Shown: in pieces, positions 1-6,940 of the stretch
How positions within the stretch are numbered: the first letter of the stretch is position 1
How the letters are laid out: the number at the start of each line of letters is the position of its first letter
NCBI GenBank assembly: GCA_020217065.1
Contig: JAIWOB010000091.1
Coordinates: 1-10,000, forward strand
Length of the DNA stretch: 10,000 nt
Source of the DNA: Chloroflexota bacterium
GTDB lineage: Bacteria; Chloroflexota; Anaerolineae; Anaerolineales; Villigracilaceae
Direction of reading: 5' to 3'
Notes under the pieces: model-generated
Told to the model about the DNA's origin: nothing
Database searches by the model: none
Seen by the model: the letters and a program-made list of their open reading frames with translations, nothing else
Position numbers and translations under genes: made by a program

Positions 1-927
1 CTTGCGCTCGTCTTTTTGACAGCCTGCGCCGCTCCGGCGGAACAGAGTCCCACCCCGCCTCTACGAGTGGGCTTCAACGAATGGTGGGGCGATTACACCC
101 TGCTGGTGGCGCAGGAAAAAGGATTGTTCGAGAAATACGGCGTGAAAGTGGAAACGGTTTACCACGAAAATTATTCGGATTATCTAATCGCCCTGGCGTC
201 CGGACAAATAGACGCCGCCTTTATCGGCATGGGCGACGCAATTAATATCAACCGCCAATACCCTATAAGCGTCGTCGCAGCGTCGGACAACGGAGGCATA
301 GACGCCATCATCGCAGCGCCCGAAATTTCCTCCATCCGCAGCCTAATGGGAAAGAAAGTGGGAATTACGGTCGGCACTCAATATGAACTTCTCGTTATAG
401 AAATGCTGCGCAGCGCCGGCATGAGCGGCGGCGACGTCTCCATTATCAAAGTGGACCCGGAGGACGCTGTGGAAGCGTTGAAAAGCGGGCAGGTGCAAGC
501 GGTTTACACGTGGGAGCCTTATCTTTCCAGAGCGCTTGCCGAAGGGTATCAAATCCTCTATCAGGATACAACCCTGCCGCTCTTTCCAGACGTGATTGCC
601 TTCCAACGCTCCATCGCCGAACAGAGACCGGACGAGGTCAAAGCCTTTCTAAAAGCGTGGTTTCAGGCGGTGGAATACCGCCTGCAGCGAGAAGGAGAAA
701 CCCGCGAAATCGCCGCCCGCTACTTAAATACGAGCGCGGAGGAAATCGAGCCGGATTACAACCTCAAACTCTTCACCCTGAACGATAACAAAACCCTCTT
801 GGATGTACGTCAGGCAAATTCGATTTATCAGGTCGCCAATACAACCTCGGAATATTTAGTGACCATCGGCGCGCTCACTGACCTGACAGACCCGCTTGAG
901 TTTATCCGTCCTGACTTTCTACCTTAA
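1..927 (+). CDS. NMT1/SsuA/ThiY-type solute-binding lipoprotein, 5'-truncated
   Basis: The reading frame is open from base 1, so the true start lies upstream; 308 residues are visible. The first visible codons read LALVFLTAC, the end of a lipoprotein signal peptide with an LTAC lipobox (Cys at bases 25-27), so the mature protein should be a lipid-anchored extracytoplasmic protein. An apparent TTG start at base 16 lies inside the signal peptide and is not the real start. The body has the family hallmarks: 'RVGFNEWWGDYTLLVAQEKG' near the mature N-terminus, then 'ALASGQIDAAFIG', 'GKKVGITVGTQYE', 'ALKSGQVQAVYTWEPY' and a final 'KAFLKAWFQAVEYRL' stretch. Family members bind sulfonates, nitrate, thiamine precursors and similar small molecules for ABC importers; the ligand here cannot be told. 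No permease or ATPase gene follows. Instead a membrane sensor begins 11 nt after the stop, suggesting a role in ligand presentation. The family call is firm and the sensory role is inferred. Confidence 0.9.
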   Translation, partial: LALVFLTACAAPAEQSPTPPLRVGFNEWWGDYTLLVAQEKGLFEKYGVKVETVYHENYSDYLIALASGQIDAAFIGMGDAININRQYPISVVAASDNGGIDAIIAAPEISSIRSLMGKKVGITVGTQYELLVIEMLRSAGMSGGDVSIIKVDPEDAVEALKSGQVQAVYTWEPYLSRALAEGYQILYQDTTLPLFPDVIAFQRSIAEQRPDEVKAFLKAWFQAVEYRLQREGETREIAARYLNTSAEEIEPDYNLKLFTLNDNKTLLDVRQANSIYQVANTTSEYLVTIGALTDLTDPLEFIRPDFLP

Positions 928-938
928 AGAGAAATCGA

Positions 939-3725
939 ATGAATCAACCGTCCTTCCACGACCATGTCGAAGAAAGCCGCAGAAAACACGCGCTGACAAT
1001 CAGTCTGACGACCGCTGTTGTCTTTCTGCTCCTTACCGTTGTTCTGGGTCCCATCGCCTATTTTCAAAACGGTCTGAACGGTTTATGGGGAGTGGCTATT
1101 ACAGGCGCGACGTCGCTGGCGGGTTTTATCAGCGCGGCGCAAATTTCGCGCGGGCGGGTTAACGCCGGGGCGGCGACGCTTATCGCTACAATCTTAATTC
1201 TGTCCTGCGCCTTGCCGTTCCTCTCGCAGGGTCAGGGGCTGGCGCTTGGCGCGATGGCGGTGGTCCTGGTCGCCGCCATTTCTAACGCGGCGTTAACCCC
1301 CCGGCTGGCAAGCCGCGCCATCACCGCCGCTTTTATTGTCGCGGTGATAATCGCCGTTACTGACTTATACCTGCCCGCCAGCGGACTGCCTACCACCCCC
1401 GTTTATACAAACGCCATCGCAATCCTGATGGTGTTGGGATACGGCTTCCTTATCTTTAGAAATTTTCCAACCTACGCGCTGCGAACAAAAATTATCGTTG
1501 CGTTCCTCCTCATTACCATCGTCCCGCTGGTCATCTTGAGCGTCATCAACAGCGCTTATACGACGCGGGCGATTCAAACGCAAAGCGAAGCGGAGTTGTC
1601 CCGGCTTGCAGCCGTCGCCGCAGAGTCGGTGGAGAATTTTATCCGCAACCAACTTGATAACGTCAACACGGATTCAAAGCAAACGCCCTTTCTGGATTAT
1701 CTGGAAGAGCCGGCGTATCTCGACGACGAGAAGAACGCCAGCCGCGCATTAATCGCACTGACTCGAAAAAACCCCATCTTCATCCGTTCCGCGGCAATTT
1801 TGAACCCAAACGGCGTCAATGTTCTCGACACGCTGGAGAGCAATAAAGGGCGGGACGAGTCCGCTTTTCTTTACTTTAACCGCCCAATGAAAAACGGACT
1901 TCCGTTTGTATCCAATATCATTTTCCGCGGGAACACGCCCAGCATTTATTTCAGCGCGCCCATTAAAAATGTGAGCGGCAAAACCATTGGGGTTTTGCGC
2001 GTCGAATATCATGCCGCAATCTTCCAGTCCGTCATTCAAAAGCTGGCGCAGGAGAACCCCGCCGCCGGCGTCGCCCTCGTAGACATCACCACTTATTTGA
2101 GAATCGCCGACAGCGGCAGCCGCGAGAACCTGTTCAAAACCTACAAGAATTTCACCGAAGACGAACTGGTAGCCATGCAGTCGGACGGACGGCTGCCTTT
2201 GGACCCGCTGCGCGGCGCCAGCGAACAGGTTGTCAACGGCGTCAACGCTCTTGAACAGCAGCCCATCTTCTATCTATATTCTGAGGACAACGCCGCCACA
2301 GAGGTCTTTGCGGGCAAATTCCTCAAGACGCGCCCCTGGGCGGCTCTAGTCAGTCAGCCGACGGAAATCTACCGCGCCGCAGTGCGACAACAACAAAGAA
2401 CGAACGTATTGATTTCAATAGCGTTGGTTGTCTTAAGCGTGAGCGCGGGGTTCTTCGTCTCGCAAATTCTAACCTCTCCGCTCGCCGCCCTTACGCTCAC
2501 CGCCGAAAAGGTCACCGCCGGCGACCTGAACGCGGAAGCGCAGGTTAGAACCGAAGACGAAATCGGCGCTCTGGCTGCCGCGTTTAACCGTATGACGTTC
2601 CAGCTAAAGCAAACGCTGGGCGGGCTGGAGCAACGCATCGCCGAGCGCACCGCCGACCTGGAAATCTCGCGCCAGCAAAGCCTGAAACGCGCAAATGAAT
2701 TACAAGCCATCGGCGAAATTTCCAAAACCATCGCCAGCGAACAAAAAATCGAAATCCTGCTCCCATTAATCACCCGCCTGGTCAGCGAACGTTTTGGCTT
2801 TTACCATACGGGCATCTTTCTTCTGGATAGCACAAAGCAGTTCGCCGTCTTGCAGGCGGCAAGCAGCCCTGGCGGCAAGAAAATGCTGGCGCGCGGGCAC
2901 AAGCTTGAAGTTGGCGGAAACAGCATTGTGGGATACGTTGTCAGTCGCGGCATCCCCCGCATCTCCCTGGATGTGGGTCAGGATGCGGTCTATTTCAACA
3001 ATCCAGACCTGCCCACCACCCGCTCCGAGATGACATTGCCCCTCAAAGTCCGCGACCAAATCGTCGGCGCGCTGGACGTTCAAAGCGAAAAACCCGGCGC
3101 TTTTACTCAAAACGACGCCGATACCCTCAGCATTCTGGCGGACCAGGTCGCAATTTCGATTGAAAACGCGCGCCTGTTCGCCCAAACTCAGCAAGCGCTG
3201 GACGAAGTGCAGACCCTTTACCGCCAAAACGTTCAGGAAGGCTGGAGTCTCTTCAGCCGCGAAAGAGAATTTATCGGATACCGTCAAAGCCAGGCGGGCG
3301 GAAAACGCTTGAAAAAGGTTTTCGAAAACGATGAAATCCGGCAGGCGGTCAACCGCGGCGCAACGCTCGTCTTCCACGCCGACGGCGTCACCCAGGAAGC
3401 CAGTATCGTGTCGCCGATTAAACTGCGCGGGCAAATCATTGGCTCCATCAACATTAAGGCGCCCGTCATGCGCCGTCCCTGGTCGAACGACGAGACAAAC
3501 CTTGTCGAAACAATTTCGGAACGTCTTTCGATTGCTTTGGAAAACGCCCGCCTGATTCAGGAATCCCGACTTCAGGCAGCCAAGCAGCAGAAAATCAGCG
3601 AAATCACGGGCAAGATAGGCGAATCCATCAACCTGAAGAACGTGCTGCAAACGGCGGTGGAAGAGTTGGGACGCGCCCTGCCCGGCTCGGAAATTGCGCT
3701 GCGAATCAAAGGCGAAGAGAAGTAA
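939..3725 (+). CDS. Multi-TM, Cache-like, HAMP-GAF sensor protein without output domain
   Basis: This is a 928-residue membrane sensor. About six hydrophobic segments lie between residues 20 and 174, and a seventh at 184-205. A Cache-like domain follows at about 206-487, with typical 'YFSAPIKNVSGKTIGVLRVEY' near 337-357. Another membrane segment (488-509) leads into a HAMP domain (510-562, 'TEDEIGALAAAFNRM'), a coiled stem (562-605), a GAF domain (about 590-750, core 'FNNPDLPTTRSE') and a shortened second GAF-like unit (about 755-875, 'VSPIKLRGQIIGSINI'). It ends with a short helix (882-914) and tail. Seven segments before the Cache domain place it outside and HAMP inside. There is no histidine kinase, GGDEF, EAL, phosphatase or chemoreceptor hairpin. 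The only cysteine is C90, in a membrane segment, so the GAF cannot hold a Cys-linked bilin. The ATG follows a weak purine-rich site (926-932) 11 nt after the preceding stop. Ligand and partner are unknown. Confidence 0.9.
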   Translation: MNQPSFHDHVEESRRKHALTISLTTAVVFLLLTVVLGPIAYFQNGLNGLWGVAITGATSLAGFISAAQISRGRVNAGAATLIATILILSCALPFLSQGQGLALGAMAVVLVAAISNAALTPRLASRAITAAFIVAVIIAVTDLYLPASGLPTTPVYTNAIAILMVLGYGFLIFRNFPTYALRTKIIVAFLLITIVPLVILSVINSAYTTRAIQTQSEAELSRLAAVAAESVENFIRNQLDNVNTDSKQTPFLDYLEEPAYLDDEKNASRALIALTRKNPIFIRSAAILNPNGVNVLDTLESNKGRDESAFLYFNRPMKNGLPFVSNIIFRGNTPSIYFSAPIKNVSGKTIGVLRVEYHAAIFQSVIQKLAQENPAAGVALVDITTYLRIADSGSRENLFKTYKNFTEDELVAMQSDGRLPLDPLRGASEQVVNGVNALEQQPIFYLYSEDNAATEVFAGKFLKTRPWAALVSQPTEIYRAAVRQQQRTNVLISIALVVLSVSAGFFVSQILTSPLAALTLTAEKVTAGDLNAEAQVRTEDEIGALAAAFNRMTFQLKQTLGGLEQRIAERTADLEISRQQSLKRANELQAIGEISKTIASEQKIEILLPLITRLVSERFGFYHTGIFLLDSTKQFAVLQAASSPGGKKMLARGHKLEVGGNSIVGYVVSRGIPRISLDVGQDAVYFNNPDLPTTRSEMTLPLKVRDQIVGALDVQSEKPGAFTQNDADTLSILADQVAISIENARLFAQTQQALDEVQTLYRQNVQEGWSLFSREREFIGYRQSQAGGKRLKKVFENDEIRQAVNRGATLVFHADGVTQEASIVSPIKLRGQIIGSINIKAPVMRRPWSNDETNLVETISERLSIALENARLIQESRLQAAKQQKISEITGKIGESINLKNVLQTAVEELGRALPGSEIALRIKGEEK

Positions 3726-3737
3726 GCGAGCGAACGA

Positions 3738-6041
3738 ATGAAGGAGTCCTTGGCGTTGCAAACGATGAACACTCAACCAGGCAAAGAAACGCCGCCGGAA
3801 AGCGAACGTTTCGGTTTCTGGGGAAGGCAGCCGCTGGCGCGCAAGATATTTTTGGCGTTCGGCGTTCTGTTTGTTTTTATGGGTTTGATTGCCAGCCTCG
3901 CCCTTAACGGCTTACGCAACACCCAATCCGCCTATGAAGACGCGCTTTCGCAGGGCGGCGAAATCCGACGGATATCGGACGAACTGCAAACCAGCCTGCT
4001 GCAAGCCCGCTTTAACGAAAAGAGTTTCCTCTTAAATTGGCGCGAAGAAGGATATTTCAACGCGTTCAATCATTACGTATCTCCTTATAAAGGGCATCTC
4101 GCCGATATGCGCGCCCAAATCCAAAGCCTGGAGGAGTTTTCCACCCAGGCGGCGGTTAATTTCCCGGACGACGAAGCCCTGCAAAAATATACCGCCGACA
4201 TCGCCTCCCTAACGCAAAACGTGGACGACTACGAAAAGAATTTCGACGCCCTTGTCCGCGCATACCAGCAAAAAGGCTTCGACGAGGATACCGACATCGA
4301 AAGCCGCTTCCGCCTTGCCGCAAGAAAAATCGAAGCCAAATTTTTTGGGCGCGCCTTTGCCGGGACGGAAATCGAAAAATTGCAAAACCTCTTCGCCCGC
4401 ATCCGCCTCAACGAAAAAGACTACCTCTTAACGACGGATAACAATTTCATCAACGCGGTCGAAATGCTCCTGCCGCAATTCAAAGGTCAGATTCGCGTCA
4501 CCCAGGAACTCACCGAAAGCGAAAAAGTTGAGCTGCTGGCGCTGACGGATGAATACTTCGCCGCCTTAAAAACGCTGTCGAGACTGGACGATGAAATCGC
4601 CGAATATAACCGCGCCCTGAGTAAATCCGCCGCCGAAGTGGAAGTGGCGGCGGCAAGAATTAGAGAAGCGGGCGAAACGCTGGTAAATCGCGAAATCGAA
4701 CAGGCGCGAGAAAGCAGCGCGCGCACGCTGACCTCCACCCTGTTCGCCTTTATCGCCGCCCTCGGCGTTTCCATCCTGCTGGCAGCCGCTTTCTCGCGGC
4801 AAATCACCCGCCCCCTGACGCTCTTAACAAGAGTCGCAAAGGAAATCGTGGAAAGCAATTACGTCGTTTACGCCAGGGTGACTTCAGCGGACGAAATCGG
4901 CGTTTTGGCGCAAACCCTTAACAATACGAGCGTTCAATTGCGCAACGCCCTTCAGAGATTGGAGCAGCGCGCGCAGGAATTACAGCAGCAGGCAAAACGG
5001 CTTGAAGAGGCAAACCTCCAAAGCCAGGAGCGCGCCCAACAAATGCAGACCATCGCTGAGATTGCCCGTTACATCTCCGCCGAAAAGGAACTGGACCAAC
5101 TCCTGCCGCTGATTACCCGCATAGTCAGCGAACAATTCGGATTTTACCATGTGGGCATTTTCCTCCTTGACGAGAGCGGGAAATACGCCAACCTGCGCGC
5201 CGCCAACAGCCCCGGCGGACAAAAAATGCTCAAACGCCGCCACCGCCTCGAAGTCGGTCAAGTCGGCATCGTCGGCAATGTGACAGCCACGGGCAACCCG
5301 CGCATCGCGCTCGATGTCGGCGCAGACGCCGTCTTCTTCAATAATCCCGACCTGCCCGAAACCCGCTCCGAAGTGGCGCTGCCGCTAAAAATCGAAGGGA
5401 AAGTGATTGGCGCGCTGGATATTCAAAGCGTCGAAGTCAACGCCTTTTCAGAGCAGGACCTTGAAGCGCTGAGCGTCCTGGCAGACCAGGTGAGCATTGC
5501 CATTCTTAATGCGCGGCTCTTAAGTCAACTGGAAAAATCTCTGGCGGAAGCGACCGCCCTGCAACGTCAATACCTGCGCGAAACATGGAGCAGACTGCCC
5601 CGCCGCGAAAAAATCAGGGGATACCGCTACGCCGACGGCGACTCCGCGCCTTTAGATGACAAGACTGACCTGTCGCTTGAAGCGGGCTCGGCGAACCGCA
5701 ACATCGTAAACGTGCCAATCCTCCTGCGCGGCGAGACCATTGGCGAACTTTCCATACAAACGCAGGAAAACCAGCGCCTCACGCCGGAACAAATGGAATT
5801 GGCGCAGGCAGTGGCGGAACGGGTCGCCATCTCGGCGGAAAACGCCCGCCTTTTCGACGAGACCATCCGCCGCGCGCAAAGCGAGCGCATTGTTTCGGAT
5901 ATTGCCTCCAAGATTGGCGCCTCCTTCCGCACCGAAAGCATCCTGCGAACCGCCGCCTCCGAACTCAGCCAGTTGCTGGGAGACGCCGATATTCTCATCA
6001 ATCTCAAACCGACGAAAATTGAAAGCAAGGAAACCAAATGA
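3738..6041 (+). CDS. HBM-like, HAMP-GAF sensor protein without output domain
   Basis: This is a 767-residue sensor with two membrane segments (about 36-58 and 332-353) flanking a 270-residue, all-helical extracytoplasmic domain. That domain holds two similar motifs, 'RFNEKSFLL' (91-99) and 'RLNEKDYLL' (223-231), which I recognise as the signature of HBM (helical bimodular) ligand-binding domains, known from chemoreceptors such as Pseudomonas McpS. After it come HAMP (354-406, 'SADEIGVL'), a coiled stem (405-450), GAF (about 440-600, core 'FNNPDLPETRSE'), a shortened GAF-like unit (about 605-708) and a C-terminal helix (712-748). No enzymatic or chemoreceptor signalling domain is present, and the protein contains no cysteine. 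The start is uncertain: AAGGAG at 3741-3746 lies inside codons 2-3 of the ATG start and is 9 nt from an in-frame TTG at 3756; ATG 3765 is also possible. The stop overlaps the next gene's start (ATGA). Confidence 0.9.
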   Translation: MKESLALQTMNTQPGKETPPESERFGFWGRQPLARKIFLAFGVLFVFMGLIASLALNGLRNTQSAYEDALSQGGEIRRISDELQTSLLQARFNEKSFLLNWREEGYFNAFNHYVSPYKGHLADMRAQIQSLEEFSTQAAVNFPDDEALQKYTADIASLTQNVDDYEKNFDALVRAYQQKGFDEDTDIESRFRLAARKIEAKFFGRAFAGTEIEKLQNLFARIRLNEKDYLLTTDNNFINAVEMLLPQFKGQIRVTQELTESEKVELLALTDEYFAALKTLSRLDDEIAEYNRALSKSAAEVEVAAARIREAGETLVNREIEQARESSARTLTSTLFAFIAALGVSILLAAAFSRQITRPLTLLTRVAKEIVESNYVVYARVTSADEIGVLAQTLNNTSVQLRNALQRLEQRAQELQQQAKRLEEANLQSQERAQQMQTIAEIARYISAEKELDQLLPLITRIVSEQFGFYHVGIFLLDESGKYANLRAANSPGGQKMLKRRHRLEVGQVGIVGNVTATGNPRIALDVGADAVFFNNPDLPETRSEVALPLKIEGKVIGALDIQSVEVNAFSEQDLEALSVLADQVSIAILNARLLSQLEKSLAEATALQRQYLRETWSRLPRREKIRGYRYADGDSAPLDDKTDLSLEAGSANRNIVNVPILLRGETIGELSIQTQENQRLTPEQMELAQAVAERVAISAENARLFDETIRRAQSERIVSDIASKIGASFRTESILRTAASELSQLLGDADILINLKPTKIESKETK
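3741..3746 (+). promoter_or_regulatory. Shine-Dalgarno-like AAGGAG that questions the upstream ATG start
   Basis: AAGGAG lies just downstream of the ATG at 3738, as codons 2-3 of that frame. It is 9 nt before an in-frame TTG at 3756 and 18 nt before an in-frame ATG at 3765. The ATG at 3738 itself has only a weak GAGCGA upstream. The TTG at 3756 is therefore the best-spaced initiator. The choice changes only the polar N-terminal tail, which lies before the first membrane segment. Confidence 0.5.
5251..5356 (+). repeat. GAF-core DNA repeat, copy A (with 8337-8442)
   Basis: This 106-base stretch encodes the GAF core from the 'VGQVGIVGNVTATG' region to 'NNPDLP'. It aligns without gaps to 8337-8442 with 97 of 106 bases identical by hand count. 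Most differences are synonymous third-position changes. The matching part of the first sensor gene (around 2909-3015) is clearly more diverged. This is homologous coding sequence from paralogues, not a mobile repeat. Confidence 0.8.
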
Positions 6042-6871
6042 AAAGCCGCCGTTTTTATCCCCTGTTTTTATCTTTAATCCTTACCCTGTTGGCTTCCTGC
6101 GCCGGACTATCCGTCCAGCCGCCAACCCCTACCGCCCCACCCGTGGTTATTTTGAAGGCATCCGGTTCCGGGACTGTCACATTAACGCTTCAGGCGCTCG
6201 CCCCCGACTTTGAAGAGGCTGTACCCAACTACAAACTGGAAGTATTGCCCGGTAAAAGCACAGGCAGCGGCGTGACAGGCATCCTTGAAGGACTGCTGGA
6301 TGTGGCGGCAATGGCGCGCCCACCCAAAGACGAAGAAACCGCCCAAAATATCAAATACTATGAATTTGGCTTGGTCGGGCAGGCGCTCATCGTCCACCCC
6401 ACGGTGACGGGCGTGGAAAGTTTGAATCGACAGCAGGTGATTGACATCTTCTCGGGCAACATCGCCAACTGGGCGGAGGTGGGCGGACCGGACATGCCAA
6501 TCGTCCTCTACGTGCGCGACGAAGACGATTCCAGCACGAAAGGATTGCGAAAAGCCATTTTTGGCGAAACGCCGTTCGCAGAGAATGCGAAAACGATTTT
6601 CAGCCAGGATGAAATGGCGCTTTCGGTGGAAGGCACCGCTGGCTCAATTGGGATTGCGGGCTGGCCCTCAATCCTGGCGCTTCAATCGAAGGTAAACGCC
6701 GTCGCCATTGACGGAGTCCGCCCCGACGAACCCGCCTATCCCATCCTCGATTCGGCGGGGATTGGATATTTGTCCCAACGTGAAAGCGATATCCAACCGT
6801 TGCTAGACTGGCTTTCTTCAGCGGAAGGTCAGGCTGCCTTACGCGCGCTTGGATTTGTCCCGTCAAAATAA
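6038..6871 (+). CDS. PstS-like solute-binding lipoprotein
   Basis: This is a 277-residue secreted lipoprotein. The signal peptide is positively charged (MKSRR), hydrophobic to residue 19, and ends in an LASC lipobox with Cys21; a Pro/Thr-rich linker follows (28-36). The fold signature is that of phosphate-type periplasmic binding proteins: 'ASGSGTVTLTLQALAPDFE' (41-58), 'GSGVTGILEGLLDVAAMARPP' (76-96), 'LNRQQVIDIFSGNIANWAEVGG' (129-150), and a C-terminal 'WLSSAEGQAALRALGFVP'. The usual PstS phosphate motif resembling R-x-x-x-SGT appears here as 'RDEDDSST' (160-167), and the 'SR' segment reads 'AMARPP', so the ligand may not be phosphate. The ATG overlaps the preceding stop (ATGA), with AAGGA at 6027-6031 as ribosome binding site, so translation is probably coupled to the sensor gene. 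No pstC, pstA or pstB gene is nearby. A sensory rather than transport role is inferred. Confidence 0.87.
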   Translation: MKSRRFYPLFLSLILTLLASCAGLSVQPPTPTAPPVVILKASGSGTVTLTLQALAPDFEEAVPNYKLEVLPGKSTGSGVTGILEGLLDVAAMARPPKDEETAQNIKYYEFGLVGQALIVHPTVTGVESLNRQQVIDIFSGNIANWAEVGGPDMPIVLYVRDEDDSSTKGLRKAIFGETPFAENAKTIFSQDEMALSVEGTAGSIGIAGWPSILALQSKVNAVAIDGVRPDEPAYPILDSAGIGYLSQRESDIQPLLDWLSSAEGQAALRALGFVPSK

Positions 6872-6913
6872 TGGGCGCTTATTGTTCGCAGACGGCTGGC
6901 GCGGGACGCCCAT
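6871..6913 (+). other. Inverted repeat in the 69-nt gap before the third sensor gene
   Basis: ATGGGCG (6871-6877) and CGCCCAT (6907-6913) are perfect inverse complements with a 29-nt loop, and the left arm begins at the last base of the preceding stop codon. There is no T-run after the right arm, so this does not look like a standard Rho-independent terminator. It could be an mRNA processing or stabilising hairpin, or chance. The rest of the gap (6914-6940) holds the ribosome binding site AAGGAG (6926-6931), 9 nt before the ATG at 6941. I see no convincing promoter. Confidence 0.3.
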
Positions 6914-6940
6914 GCAAACGACTGCAAGGAGCAGACTGAA

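Noticed and set aside
2766..3776. A 336-codon open frame on the minus strand
   Set aside because: It lies opposite the well-supported HAMP-GAF coding sequence, shows no recognisable domain, and is explained by GC-biased codon use keeping the antisense frame open.
5740..6213. A 157-codon + strand frame bridging the second sensor gene and the PstS-like gene
   Set aside because: Both overlapped frames encode recognisable proteins with coupled start and stop. This frame is rich in Arg, Pro and Ser typical of an out-of-frame reading and has no domain.
6871..6913. Rho-independent terminator after the PstS-like gene
   Set aside because: The inverted repeat is short, its loop is long, and no T-run follows, so a standard terminator is not supported.
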